A stretch of 64,000 nucleotides of DNA from positions 1-64,000 of IMG/VR virus record IMGVR_UViG_3300009104_000009. One strand, 5' to 3'. The notes beneath the pieces are model-generated. The model worked only from the letters and a program-made list of their open reading frames with translations. It was not told where the DNA came from and ran no database searches. Numbering within the stretch: position 1 is the stretch's first letter; every line of letters begins with the position of its first letter. This document shows, in pieces, positions 26,349 through 36,564 of the stretch. Made by a program: the position numbers and the translations under genes. The stretch is from a virus.

Positions 26349-27269
26349 ATGGCGCAAGAGTACGCAACCGTACAATTAGGTATAATTGATTTAGAAAATT
26401 TAACAGTTAATTTAAAACCAAAAGCCCCAGAACCCGGACAAAAACCTGCTGGTTTGGGAACTACTGATGCACCTTTCGGTGATTTATATCTTCAAGGAAA
26501 TACTCTTACAATATCTACCAAATCAATCGGTATCACAGAACAAGATGGTGTTGAATATTTGGATCTCGGTTCCAATACTAAAATCGGCGCAACTACTATT
26601 ACTGGCGATAGATTATTAGCTTTTAATGATCAATTGAAATTAGGCACGATGACTGATGTTGCTATCGAAGGTGTAGCAAATGGTGATATTTTAAAATGGA
26701 ATAAAGCACAAGAAAGATGGGAACCCGGACAAGGCATAACTGCTGATAATTTAGATATATCTAAAAAGACTATCGGTGAATTAAGTGATGTTACACCATC
26801 AGTATATGCAGATGGAATGATGTGGCAATATAATGATTCTTTATCTACGTGGAAAGCCGTTGATACTAGTATGTTAATTTTTACTGATTTTCAAGTAAAG
26901 GGAACATTTACGGTTAATACTGAAGTAACATATTCCACTACTCGAAACTTTACAGTTACTGCTGGCGAGGTTGTTGCAGATAGTTTTGATATAAATACTT
27001 ATCGAACTGCCAAGTACATTGTCTCCTGTGAAGATTATACGGTAGGTGCAAAAGCATACTGGACTGGAGAAATACTTTTAGTTCATGATGGAACGAATAC
27101 AAGCCACACAGTATATGGCGAAGTGGAGATAGGGGCGATTTCAATGAGCCCCACTATTGCTTCAGATATAGACGGATCAAACGTTCGATTAAAAATCACC
27201 ACTTCTTCAGACCAACAGATGGTAACTAGCCATCGGACAGTGTGTACTAATTATAGTGGTTATTCATGA
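26349..27269 (+). CDS. fibre-type structural protein, tandem copy B
   Basis: 306 residues, a diverged duplicate of the preceding gene. The shared blocks are ENLTVNLKPKA, APFGDLYLQGNTLTISTKSIGITE, ITGDRLLAFNDQL, GEVVADSFDINTY and VRLKITTSSDQQMVTSHRT. Copy B lacks the N-terminal about 20 residues of copy A. The RBS AAGGAA lies 6 bases upstream. Tandem duplication in fibre regions commonly supplies heteromeric fibres or new receptor specificity. Confidence 0.7.
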   Translation: MAQEYATVQLGIIDLENLTVNLKPKAPEPGQKPAGLGTTDAPFGDLYLQGNTLTISTKSIGITEQDGVEYLDLGSNTKIGATTITGDRLLAFNDQLKLGTMTDVAIEGVANGDILKWNKAQERWEPGQGITADNLDISKKTIGELSDVTPSVYADGMMWQYNDSLSTWKAVDTSMLIFTDFQVKGTFTVNTEVTYSTTRNFTVTAGEVVADSFDINTYRTAKYIVSCEDYTVGAKAYWTGEILLVHDGTNTSHTVYGEVEIGAISMSPTIASDIDGSNVRLKITTSSDQQMVTSHRTVCTNYSGYS

Positions 27270-27302
27270 TAACCAATAGTAGAACATTTAAGGAAATAAC
27301 CT

Positions 27303-28610
27303 ATGGCACAAGCACAGTTTAGAGTAAGGGGTGGCTTACTATCAGATTCAGATTTAACTCTTAATAATACCCCTACCAATGGATCAGTAGCAACTGACGG
27401 TAAAATTTTACAAATAGACAATAGTTCTAATGTCCATAGCCGCACATTCGCTCAGGTAAAAGGTGATATAGATGCCGGCTTGTTAAATGGAGTCGTTGCT
27501 GGAGATGGTATAGGAGTTACCGCAGTACAGGGTGGTGGAATTGGAACTGATACACAAACGATTTCATTAGATACACCATCCCAAGTAACTACTGCTACCA
27601 CAGATGCGGTCACAGCAGATTCTCATACTCACTCAATTGATCATTCCAATGATACCAGTGGTGCTAGCGCAGCGAAATTATTGTCAGCAAATACAACTGG
27701 TGGAGTAAAAGTACAAAATCTAGCGGCAGCCGGAGACGCAACGTTTTCCGCGAACGTAACCATTGATGGAAGTTTATTCGTTGATGGTGCCCTCACATAT
27801 GTAAATGCAACAAATTTAAGTGTTAGTGATCCTTTAATTACCCTATCAGCAAATGGCGATGCCGTTGCACCAACACACGATCAAGGCCTTATGGTCAACA
27901 GGGGAACATCAGCAAACACCGCATTTATATGGGATGAATCAGAAGATGAATTTACATTTATTACAACTACTGACGGTGGAACTTCAACAGGAAGTTTAAC
28001 TGTTACGACTTATGCTAATGTTAGTTCTTTAGAATATCATGCACGAGGAACAGTTGATGCAACAAGTGGAACTACTGGTACCATCCGAACAGCTGGTGGT
28101 ATAGGAGTCGCGCAATCACTTTTTGCCAATGTAGTACACGCAGACGGTACAGCAAATGCTACATCTAATACAACAGGACAATTACTATCATCTGGTGGAT
28201 TAGGAGTTGCAAAAGCGGCCGTGATAGGTGGAGATTTAACTACTTGGACAGATACGTATTCAAAAGATATATCACGAACTTTGACCGCATCTGCTACTAT
28301 AGCGGACGGAGCGAACGCTTATTTATTTGAAGTTCCTATAGCCAGTTGGTCAGCAGGTGAATGTGCTTTAAAATTAAAAGCAAGTGCTAATGAAACCGAA
28401 TTTCGTAAGTATCTATTTTGCGAAAGTGGAAGTGGAACAGTAGATAATAACCAATATGGTGGATTAGGCCATGATATTACAGCAACCATAACTTTTGAAA
28501 CAACTGACGGTTCTGGTGGTTCCGGATCATCTCATATTGCAATGAAAGTCGCAAATGCGGATGGGGTCAGTATTACAGCAAAAGTAGAAGCAACCTTTTA
28601 TAGTGTATAA
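27303..28610 (+). CDS. fibre-type protein with HxH motif, long copy
   Basis: 435 residues. The N-terminal third (GGLLSDSDLTLNN, RTFAQVKGDIDAGLLNGVVAGDGI, GGGIGTDTQTISLDTP, DSHTHSIDHSND) is shared with the next gene. The SHTHSI motif resembles the metal-binding HxH repeats of T4 long-tail-fibre proteins. The middle has repeats of the type GGIGVAQSLFANVVHADGTANATSNT, and the C-terminal domain (from about residue 315) is similar in style to those of the two preceding fibres. Likely trimeric fibre. Confidence 0.68.
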   Translation: MAQAQFRVRGGLLSDSDLTLNNTPTNGSVATDGKILQIDNSSNVHSRTFAQVKGDIDAGLLNGVVAGDGIGVTAVQGGGIGTDTQTISLDTPSQVTTATTDAVTADSHTHSIDHSNDTSGASAAKLLSANTTGGVKVQNLAAAGDATFSANVTIDGSLFVDGALTYVNATNLSVSDPLITLSANGDAVAPTHDQGLMVNRGTSANTAFIWDESEDEFTFITTTDGGTSTGSLTVTTYANVSSLEYHARGTVDATSGTTGTIRTAGGIGVAQSLFANVVHADGTANATSNTTGQLLSSGGLGVAKAAVIGGDLTTWTDTYSKDISRTLTASATIADGANAYLFEVPIASWSAGECALKLKASANETEFRKYLFCESGSGTVDNNQYGGLGHDITATITFETTDGSGGSGSSHIAMKVANADGVSITAKVEATFYSV

Positions 28611-28615
28611 ACGAT

Positions 28616-29218
28616 ATGTCAGCAGTACCATTTAAAGCAGCGGGTGGATTGGATGTCGCCGGAGGTGATTTAAAGTTATCTAATATCGGAACAGGTACAC
28701 CAGCCGGTGGTGGAAGAATTCTTTCACTAGCGACAGACGGTACAGCCCATTACAGAACATTTGGTAATTTAAAAGCAAATATAGATGGTGGTCGATTAGA
28801 TCAAATTACCGCCGGTAATGGAATGACAGTTACTGCCCTACCAGGTGGTGGTATAGGAGATGATAGTCAAACAGTTACATTAGGAACACCGGATACATGC
28901 ACCGTAAGTTCTACAGATGCCGTTACCGCAGGATCACACACTCACGCAATTGGTCATTCTAATGATGTCAGCGGTGCTAGCATGGCAACATTGTTATCTG
29001 CGAATACGACCGGCGGAGTTAAATTAGAATCTGCTCACGTTGCTACCACGTTAAAATTTACAGATCATGCATCGGCACCCGCAGTAAAAACTAATAAGTT
29101 ATATGCCAATTCTACTTCATTATATTGGGGAACAACTGATTTGCAGGTCGGAAGTGATGCGAATAACCAAGCATTAATGCAAAGTCATGCAATTGTAATG
29201 GCGATTGCACTAGGATAA
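28616..29218 (+). CDS. fibre-type protein with HxH motif, short copy
   Basis: 200 residues, starting 5 bases after the previous stop. It repeats the N-terminal part of the preceding protein (AGNGMTVTALPGGGIGDDS, TDAVTAGSHTHAIGHSNDVSGAS, LLSANTTGGVKLE) and then ends in a short unique C-terminus. The long C-terminal domain of the neighbour is missing, so this is a short-form duplicate, probably a separate fibre segment. No frameshift seen. Confidence 0.65.
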   Translation: MSAVPFKAAGGLDVAGGDLKLSNIGTGTPAGGGRILSLATDGTAHYRTFGNLKANIDGGRLDQITAGNGMTVTALPGGGIGDDSQTVTLGTPDTCTVSSTDAVTAGSHTHAIGHSNDVSGASMATLLSANTTGGVKLESAHVATTLKFTDHASAPAVKTNKLYANSTSLYWGTTDLQVGSDANNQALMQSHAIVMAIALG

Positions 29219-29236
29219 TTTAAAGGATACTTACTC

Positions 29237-29566
29237 ATGGCAAGTGCGTTTAAAAATAGAACATTAAGAGCAGTTGGCACATCTCCTACAGATATTGGAG
29301 CAGCCGTTGCGGCTAGTACAGAAGTGACTGTAATAGGCTTATCTTTAGCAAATATAACTGGCTCCGGTGCAAAAGCAACTGTTACAATAAATGATGGAAC
29401 AAATACAACTCATATAGTCAAAGATGCAGCTGTCCCTGCCGAAGCTAGTTTAGTAGTGGTCGGAGGAGATATGAAAGTGGTTATGATGACAGGAGATAAA
29501 CTTATCGTCACTAGTGATACAGCATCAAGTCTTGACGTCCACATGTCTTATTTGGAGATAACATAA
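29237..29566 (+). CDS. small structural protein before giant fibre
   Basis: 109 residues starting MASAFKNRTLRAVGTSPTDIG. Ala/Thr/Val-rich, beta-predicted, with few aromatic residues. It is the kind of small virion protein repeatedly found next to fibre genes in marine T4-like phages. Separated from the adhesin gene by 1 base, so likely co-translated. May be a fibre hinge, adaptor or collar piece; not determined. Confidence 0.6.
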   Translation: MASAFKNRTLRAVGTSPTDIGAAVAASTEVTVIGLSLANITGSGAKATVTINDGTNTTHIVKDAAVPAEASLVVVGGDMKVVMMTGDKLIVTSDTASSLDVHMSYLEIT

Positions 29567-29567
29567 A

Positions 29568-32500
29568 ATGCCTTATATCGGATCAGTACAGGGAACAACT
29601 AAGGATCCGCGCATTCCAGACGCATCCGCAACGACAGGCCACGTTTTAACAAGCGACGGTACTTCTTGGCAAACTCAGGCAGTTCCAACCGAACTTCCAC
29701 AGTCCGGAATGACCGCAGATCAAGTTTTAAAATATGATGGTTCAGCTTGGACTTATGGCGAAGGTGGAGGTGGCGGCGGATCAATGAAAGCTACCGCTTC
29801 TGGAACATTATCAAATGGTGATAAAGTAATTCTTCAAAATGACGGAACAGTAAAAAAAGTAGGAGCCGGTGCAGGAACATGGGATGTATCAGATACACTA
29901 GTAGATGATAATAACACCCAAGCTATGTCTCTTCGGTCATGGGCTTTCATTACTTATGATCCAAATAATGTAAATAAATTTGTTATTGCTTATGTAGATT
30001 CATCTAGTGAGTCTCCCGATCACAAAATAACAATAGAAGTAGGTTCTATATCTGGTACGACCATATCATTTGGATCTCCACAAGAACTTTCTTCATCAAC
30101 TTTGAATAGTGGTGCTAGCATTAGTCAAAGAATTGGTGCCCATTTTCATCCTTCAATTGCGAATTTAATAATATTTGCTTGGGGTGATCAAAACGGTGTA
30201 CAGGTGGTCGCGGGTGAGGTCGGAGCTTCCTCAATAACCCTTGGAACTCAACGAACCATGTCTCCATCTAGCACAGATAGCAATTCCATGTATAGTGTAG
30301 ATCTTAGTTGGGATAAAGAAGGTTCAATAGCTCGAAGATTTGTATGTATCTATGCACGGTTTCAGCCAGGAAATCCACCGCTCTCTGAAAATGGTGAAGA
30401 AGTAGGAGTATTTTCAGGAATGGTAAGTTCTGATGCCGGCGCAGATATAACGTCTGATGGTTCAAGTGCTGGACTGGGTACAAATGTTTTAGTATGGGCC
30501 ACAAGCGACCCAGCACCACCCGGCGAAGCTGGAATGACGGCACAAAACCCATGCGTAAGATGTGATCCTTTACAAGAAGGAAGATTTGTAATAATGTGGA
30601 CTGAAAATCCGGGAATGCCCGGCGGTACAATGGTTAACGTTTGTTCATTAAACTCCACCACTACAATTACTAAAGAGGCAAATCGTACATTAAGTTCAGA
30701 TGGTGGAACAAATGTTAACTGGGTGGAATTTCTTGGTGCAACTTCAGAAATGATTTTCGTGTATAAAAATAACAGTTACCAATCTTGTTTACGACATGCT
30801 TCATTTAATTTACCTGATAATTTTACTTTTGGAACTGAAAAAATCTTTGATACGAGTACATCTTATTCTCTCGGGCGACCATTAATGTCACCGCTTTCCA
30901 ATACAAAGTTTCATGCTGTTTATTCATATGATAATAAAGTTCATGTAAGAGGATTCGGTATTTCTGGGACCGCTCCCTCCCCTGTAGTAATTGCTAATAG
31001 TGCCGGAGCATCAGTTGAATTAGATACCGGATGGATAATGAATGATTTATATGCTGCCAGTGATTTGCAATCTACTGAACCAAGAATTATGGTAGTAGGT
31101 AACGCCGGTGGAGCACCATCGAATTATTCTACCTTTACTACAGCAAAAATAGGAACTGAAACACCGGGTTCATCAAATCTTACCGAAGAAAATTTTATAG
31201 GAATTTCTGACGGAGCATATGCAGATGCCGCCGAAGCAACTATTCAACTCGCAGGAGCAGTTGATGATGCACAATCGGGTCTAACAGTTGGAGCAACATA
31301 TTATGTTCAACCCGATGGAACTTTATCTACCACAGCACATGCAGAAACCAAAGTTTTAGCAGGTCAAGCTGTTTCAGCAACAAAATTATTGATTGCTGAT
31401 AGTTTAGCCGAACAAAAAGCACGTGTACAAGCAAATGCTTATGCTATAACTGTTAATACGTACGCTGCGTCTGTTAATACAGCGGCTCATGCTTATACCG
31501 ATGCGGAAACACTCACTGTTAATAATTATGCGGCTTCTGTTAACACTGCCGCTCATTCTTATGCTGACACAAAACATGCCGAAGCACTTGCCGCGGATAC
31601 GCCTGCAGTAATTGGTGGTCAGGTTGAAGCAACAGCAAATGGTGCAATAACTGACGGGCAATGTTGTATTATTGAATCAGATGGAAAAGTAACCGCAGTA
31701 GCAAATTCAGGTACAGCACTCGATACCGTTACTTCAGATAATAACGCCGCAGACTTAGGTATAAGATCTCAAGATTCATGGTCTTTTGTAGATTATTGTG
31801 GTACCGACAATACAAAATTTGCAATAGTATACGAAAATGCAACTGGACAAAAACTTGTCGCAAAAATTGGAACAATAGGCGCCGGAGATGCCATAACATA
31901 CGGAACTGCCGTAGATGTTACCGCAGCGATCTCTAATAATACTCAACCAGTAATTAAGTTTCATCCAAAAAAATCAAATTTAATAGGAGTTTTTTGGGGA
32001 GATGAGAACGGAGTATTCTTTAAGTGTGGAACTGTTTCAGGGACAGATATAACTTGGAATGAAACAGGTCAATCTGCTGCCATGGCAGCCGAAGCAGGAT
32101 GTAACGGTGGTCAAGGAGCAACTTTTTTTGATTGGGATCCTTTGCATACAACAACTAATAGAGCGGTCCTGTCATACCAATGGACGATTTCGGAAGGAGA
32201 TAAAACTTCCAAAATAATTGCTTGTACTTGTGGTGATGACGGAACTTCCATTACTTTCGGATCAGAGGTTGATATACATACTGCCAGTAATCAGGCACCT
32301 TCAACTCAATTCACTTTAACTATGTCTCCAACCACGGAAGGTAAGGGTTTAGTTTCATATAAACTTAATGATAGTGGTGGTGGAAAAAATCCAGCTATGA
32401 AAATTTTCACAGTATCAGGAACTACTGTTACTCTAGGTTCTGAAATTCATTTGGGATATAATGGAAATGATTACTTCAGAGAGAGTGATGGTTCCGTTTA

Positions 32501-35099
32501 TTCAGCATGGAATCCCGCTGTAACAGATCAATTTGTTTTCTCAGGAAGAAAATCTAGTGATCCACGCGTTGCAATTGGAAATGTTTCAGGTACTTCAGTA
32601 ACTTGGGGAGCTTATCTTGAATTTGGATCTGGACAGTCAGAGCCCGCATTTATTCCATTTTTCGGAAATGATGGATCTAATAGATTTTATGTAGCAGGAA
32701 CTGTATGGAAGAGTCTCGGAGACAGATATTTAAATGTTGTCGGAATGAATATTAATCAATCAACATATGCAATAACAATGGAAGGATCCATGGTTGAATG
32801 TCAAGTACATGATTGGATCAATAACAGCGTTGCATGGCCATGGTACGCCACTGCGTCTCCTAATGGAGCAAAATGCTTACTTCAATCACTTGCTTTAAGT
32901 AGTGGAAATGTAATGACTTCTACCGTTGATATTGGCGCTGAGGGTTCAGCAAATCTTACTGAAACTAATTTCATTGGAGTTGCCGCTAATACTGTTGCAG
33001 ATGGTGCTACCGTAACCATTCAAACCGCCGGAGGAGTTTCAGATGCACAATCCGGTTTAACAGTTGGAACAAAATATTATGTTCGAGAAGATGGTTCATT
33101 AGCTATAACACCGGGAACGCCTTCAGTTCTATTAGGTACCGCGATAGCCGCAACAAAAATTTCAATTGCGGATCCGTTTGCGCTTCCTCCGGCTGCCGGT
33201 GGTGGTGGAGGTGGTGGTGGTCTACTTTCAGCTACTGCTGATGGAGCACTAGCAGACGGTGATAGAGTTATTCTTAAGAGTGATGGAAAAGTTGCAAAAA
33301 TTGCAGCTACTTCATCCGGATCCGATTCTGTTACCGATAATGGACAAGACGAATCTACTGGAATAAGACAGGATAGTTGGCCAATGAGAATAGCAGCCGA
33401 CCCTTTTGATGATACTAAATTTGCAATACTTTATACAAATTCCGGTGGTTATCTATCGGCTAAAATTGGTACTGTAACAGCAGGAACAAATGCAATTTCA
33501 TTTGGAACTGAAGCAACATTTGAATTAGCAACTGGTGGTGAAGGCGCTGAAAATCATTGCGAAGCCGAAATTGTATGGAATACAAAAGCTGCAAATTTAT
33601 TCGGGGTAGTTTCTGGTAATACAACTGGTCCATGTATAAATTTTGGAACAGTTTCAGGCACAACTATTACCGCAGTAGGTTCAGGTGCTGTGTTAAAATC
33701 ACAAGACTGGTCATCAGACGGAAAAATTACTTTGGCTTGGGATAAAAACTATTCCGGAGCAGGTAATAGATTCATTTGTGCTTATACACTTAATGATCAG
33801 ATGAGCATGGCAGTTTCTAATACTTATCTACGTTGTGGTACTGTTACCGATGCAGCCGGAAGTTATGCTGTAGGAACTGAGGTAGATGGTTGGAACAACG
33901 GAGGAGGAAGTGATTATCCGCAGTATGGTCATATGCCTATGATAGAAGATCCTGGAACCGAAGGTAAAGGTGTTTTCACGTGGATTGACGGTAATGATGG
34001 TTCAAAACCAAAATGTGCAACTTATAGTTTAAGCGGAACTACTGTTTCTGTGGGAACAACCGCAACAATAGATGCTTCAAATGGTTCATCTACATCTTAT
34101 CTGGATTGGATGCCAGGTACTCAAAATTTTATATTTGGATGGCGTAAAGCATATTATCCAAATTTAATTATAGGTACAGTATCAGGTACTACTGTTTCTA
34201 TGGGAACAGCTTTTGAAGTACATAGCTCACAAGATGAAGCTTATATACCCAAATTTGGATTAAATCCAACAACAAAAGTTTACGGATTTGGAAATAAAAA
34301 TCAGCAACTTTACGGCCGCGCATTCACCATATCCGGTACAACTATTTCTAGTTTGCAGGCCGATCCAGGAACTGCTTTATATGGATTGAATCAAATGGGG
34401 ATGCATTATAGAGCCACAGTACAAAAAGATGGTGTATCAGCGGTATTCTATGGTGTAAATGGTAGTAATGCTTCCGATTATAATGTTTTTGGAACTGCTA
34501 CAATTGGTGAATCAGGAGCTTCAAATCTCACAGCTTCTAACTTTGTAGGAATTGTTTCCGGAGCAGTCGCAGACGGCGCAACAGCTAATGTTCAAACGTC
34601 TAGTTCAGTTGATGATGCTCAATCTGGATTAACACCCGGTTCCGATTATTACGTACAATCGGACGGTACATTAGCAACAACTCCAGACTCAACGCTTGGA
34701 GCAATATTGGCTGGTAAAGCAGTGGCTGCTACAAAGTTGTTAATCGCAGATCCACGGCCACCTGAACCCGTTAAACCAGGTGAATTTGAAATAGTCGCAG
34801 ATGGAGCGCTTACTAAAGGAAAACCAGTTATTGTAACTTCCGGTGGAAAAGCAAAAGCAATTAGTAGTAATCTTACCACGGAGAATTTTGTAGGATTTGC
34901 AACAGATACATATGCGGATGGAGCAACAGCTAAAATCTTAACATTCGGAAATGTTGAAGCAAATCAAACCGGCTTAACACCAGGTGAAATGTATTATGTC
35001 CAAAATGATGGGACATTAGCAACAGGATCAGATCCTGGAGTAACAGTTATTGCCGGAACAGCAATTGCCGCTACTAAATTAGTAATTTCTAGAGGATAA
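29568..35099 (+). CDS. giant modular tail-fibre adhesin
   Basis: 1843 residues, the largest gene here. After a shared fibre N-terminus (GHVLTSDGTSWQ) and a poly-Gly hinge, it contains three large modules and a short fourth. Each starts with a unit like ATADGALADGDRVILKSDGKV, continues with many blade-like repeats (GTVSGTTVS.GT), and closes with a unit like SNLTxxNFxG...DAQSGLT.G..YYV..DG.L...ATK..IAD. Modules cover about 29784-31410, 31620-33180, 33225-34763 and 34785-35096. A coiled-coil linker lies at about 31420-31575 and another poly-Gly run near 33196. The blade pattern suggests beta-propellers, i.e. receptor-binding heads. Confidence 0.75.
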   Translation: MPYIGSVQGTTKDPRIPDASATTGHVLTSDGTSWQTQAVPTELPQSGMTADQVLKYDGSAWTYGEGGGGGGSMKATASGTLSNGDKVILQNDGTVKKVGAGAGTWDVSDTLVDDNNTQAMSLRSWAFITYDPNNVNKFVIAYVDSSSESPDHKITIEVGSISGTTISFGSPQELSSSTLNSGASISQRIGAHFHPSIANLIIFAWGDQNGVQVVAGEVGASSITLGTQRTMSPSSTDSNSMYSVDLSWDKEGSIARRFVCIYARFQPGNPPLSENGEEVGVFSGMVSSDAGADITSDGSSAGLGTNVLVWATSDPAPPGEAGMTAQNPCVRCDPLQEGRFVIMWTENPGMPGGTMVNVCSLNSTTTITKEANRTLSSDGGTNVNWVEFLGATSEMIFVYKNNSYQSCLRHASFNLPDNFTFGTEKIFDTSTSYSLGRPLMSPLSNTKFHAVYSYDNKVHVRGFGISGTAPSPVVIANSAGASVELDTGWIMNDLYAASDLQSTEPRIMVVGNAGGAPSNYSTFTTAKIGTETPGSSNLTEENFIGISDGAYADAAEATIQLAGAVDDAQSGLTVGATYYVQPDGTLSTTAHAETKVLAGQAVSATKLLIADSLAEQKARVQANAYAITVNTYAASVNTAAHAYTDAETLTVNNYAASVNTAAHSYADTKHAEALAADTPAVIGGQVEATANGAITDGQCCIIESDGKVTAVANSGTALDTVTSDNNAADLGIRSQDSWSFVDYCGTDNTKFAIVYENATGQKLVAKIGTIGAGDAITYGTAVDVTAAISNNTQPVIKFHPKKSNLIGVFWGDENGVFFKCGTVSGTDITWNETGQSAAMAAEAGCNGGQGATFFDWDPLHTTTNRAVLSYQWTISEGDKTSKIIACTCGDDGTSITFGSEVDIHTASNQAPSTQFTLTMSPTTEGKGLVSYKLNDSGGGKNPAMKIFTVSGTTVTLGSEIHLGYNGNDYFRESDGSVYSAWNPAVTDQFVFSGRKSSDPRVAIGNVSGTSVTWGAYLEFGSGQSEPAFIPFFGNDGSNRFYVAGTVWKSLGDRYLNVVGMNINQSTYAITMEGSMVECQVHDWINNSVAWPWYATASPNGAKCLLQSLALSSGNVMTSTVDIGAEGSANLTETNFIGVAANTVADGATVTIQTAGGVSDAQSGLTVGTKYYVREDGSLAITPGTPSVLLGTAIAATKISIADPFALPPAAGGGGGGGGLLSATADGALADGDRVILKSDGKVAKIAATSSGSDSVTDNGQDESTGIRQDSWPMRIAADPFDDTKFAILYTNSGGYLSAKIGTVTAGTNAISFGTEATFELATGGEGAENHCEAEIVWNTKAANLFGVVSGNTTGPCINFGTVSGTTITAVGSGAVLKSQDWSSDGKITLAWDKNYSGAGNRFICAYTLNDQMSMAVSNTYLRCGTVTDAAGSYAVGTEVDGWNNGGGSDYPQYGHMPMIEDPGTEGKGVFTWIDGNDGSKPKCATYSLSGTTVSVGTTATIDASNGSSTSYLDWMPGTQNFIFGWRKAYYPNLIIGTVSGTTVSMGTAFEVHSSQDEAYIPKFGLNPTTKVYGFGNKNQQLYGRAFTISGTTISSLQADPGTALYGLNQMGMHYRATVQKDGVSAVFYGVNGSNASDYNVFGTATIGESGASNLTASNFVGIVSGAVADGATANVQTSSSVDDAQSGLTPGSDYYVQSDGTLATTPDSTLGAILAGKAVAATKLLIADPRPPEPVKPGEFEIVADGALTKGKPVIVTSGGKAKAISSNLTTENFVGFATDTYADGATAKILTFGNVEANQTGLTPGEMYYVQNDGTLATGSDPGVTVIAGTAIAATKLVISRG
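31173..31407 (+). repeat. adhesin module-end repeat, copy 1
   Basis: Encodes the about 78-residue unit beginning SNLTEENFIG and ending LLIAD; first of four copies in the giant fibre gene. Confidence 0.85.
32949..33179 (+). repeat. adhesin module-end repeat, copy 2
   Basis: Begins ANLTETNFIG and contains SDAQSGLTVGTKYYV, followed by a poly-Gly hinge. Confidence 0.85.
34521..34763 (+). repeat. adhesin module-end repeat, copy 3
   Basis: Begins SNLTASNFVG and contains DDAQSGLTPGSDYYV, ending IADPRPP before a short linker. Confidence 0.85.
34866..35096 (+). repeat. adhesin module-end repeat, copy 4 (C-terminal)
   Basis: Begins SNLTTENFVG; here the module opening and this end unit are joined directly, with the long blade region missing, giving the protein its C-terminus. 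Confidence 0.85.
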
Positions 35100-35121
35100 G
35101 CTAAAAAAATTATATAATGTA

Positions 35122-36564
35122 ATGTGTGGATTTTTTGGTATAAGCGATAGATCTCTAATTGATACAGATTTAAATGACGTAAATGAGAGAGGCGAATTTA
35201 GCTTCTCTTATTATGGTCATGACCGGTCATTTTTTCATCAAAGTGTTCTCCCCGTTACTGGAACTTTTCCAGGCCAACAAGTATTTAATGTAGATGATTA
35301 TTATTTTACTTACACAGGTGAAATATATAATGCTCCTACAAAAGGTTATGCCAATGATACAGAATGGTTAGCAGAAAAAATAAGAAGACAAGATTATAAT
35401 TTTGATGATGTAAACGGCCAATATGCTATTTCTGTTTATGATAAGAAAAATTCCACTATAACACTAATTAGAGATCCTATAGGTCAAGTACCTCTTTTTT
35501 ATTATAATAAAAATTGTTTGATTTTTAGTAATACAATAAAATCTATAGCAACAACTGTTAAAACAAAATTAGATAAGGATTTCCTTAAACGTTGGCATCA
35601 ATTACGGCATTATACATTAGATAAAACTCACTATAAAGATATTAAGTTATTTCCTAAAGGTTTAATAATAACTTATAACATGCGCGGTAAAGCCCTTAAA
35701 TCGCGCATTATTAAGCCAAAACGAATATATGATGGTAATATATTGAAACTATTAAAAAACATGAAACAACCGTATTTAAGCCATCGAGTTAATTGCGGAA
35801 TAGTTTCAGGCGGAGTAGATAGTTCTATTGTATCGGCTCTTTTTAAAGATAAATTAGATTGTTATGTGACAACGATCAATAAAGATAAATGCTGGGCTTC
35901 AGCCGATGTTGAAAAATATGGATTTCCAGATTCTTTAAAAGAAGTTAAAAATGATGAAAAACAATGGTGTGAAGCCGCAATAGAATATATTCAAAAATCT
36001 TATATGATTCCTTATACGTGGAGTTATGTTGGTTATTATATAATGGGTAAAGCAATGAAGCCTTATGCAAAAGTAATGGTGACAGGTGAAGGAGCAGATG
36101 AAATATTTGGAGGATATGATTTATATAAAAGTAATAAACTTTCCAAATATTCTAAAGTAACTGATGGAAAATTTTTAAATGCTAAATATAAGCAACAAAT
36201 CGGAAAACAAATCTCAAAATTTAATAATGTAGCACAAGCAAATAAGTATTTGGATCAAAGATCCTTTCTCCCCTGTGCGGCAATTGGTGCAAATTTAGCA
36301 TTAGGAATGAATTGTATAGAAGCCCGGAATCCCTTTTTAGATCATTCTGTATTCTATAATGATGCTTTTATAGAAGATGTTGGAAAAGAAAGATTAGTAA
36401 AAATATTTAAAGATGTATTTGGTTTTGATCCACCAAAAAAACAAGGTTTTTCTGGTTATATGAATGAATTATACAATTACTTTAATAGTTCATATGAGGA
36501 GATTGATTCAAAAGATATAGGTCTTTGGAAAGATGCTTGTTATCAAATTATGGAAAACACATGA
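35122..36564 (+). CDS. asparagine synthase-like glutamine amidotransferase
   Basis: 480 residues. N-terminal class II glutaminase with catalytic Cys2 (MCGFFG) and TYTGEIYN; C-terminal ATP-pyrophosphatase domain with the PP-loop SGGVDSS at 229-235 and VTGEGADEIFGGYD. This is the AsnB family layout: ammonia from glutamine is used to amidate an adenylated carboxylate. The protein is shorter than standard AsnB (about 550), and family members in surface-glycan clusters amidate sugar acids. The next gene, a glycosyltransferase, overlaps by 4 bases, which favours a glycan or other small-molecule substrate over free aspartate. Confidence 0.88.
   Translation: MCGFFGISDRSLIDTDLNDVNERGEFSFSYYGHDRSFFHQSVLPVTGTFPGQQVFNVDDYYFTYTGEIYNAPTKGYANDTEWLAEKIRRQDYNFDDVNGQYAISVYDKKNSTITLIRDPIGQVPLFYYNKNCLIFSNTIKSIATTVKTKLDKDFLKRWHQLRHYTLDKTHYKDIKLFPKGLIITYNMRGKALKSRIIKPKRIYDGNILKLLKNMKQPYLSHRVNCGIVSGGVDSSIVSALFKDKLDCYVTTINKDKCWASADVEKYGFPDSLKEVKNDEKQWCEAAIEYIQKSYMIPYTWSYVGYYIMGKAMKPYAKVMVTGEGADEIFGGYDLYKSNKLSKYSKVTDGKFLNAKYKQQIGKQISKFNNVAQANKYLDQRSFLPCAAIGANLALGMNCIEARNPFLDHSVFYNDAFIEDVGKERLVKIFKDVFGFDPPKKQGFSGYMNELYNYFNSSYEEIDSKDIGLWKDACYQIMENT

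Noticed and set aside
26990-26997. Exact TATAAATA inside fibre gene copy B
   Set aside because: It lies deep inside a coding sequence with no gene start soon after it; chance in AT-rich DNA.
35113-35118. TATAAT just before the AsnB-like gene as a sigma70 promoter
   Set aside because: No acceptable -35 box at 16-18 bases upstream.
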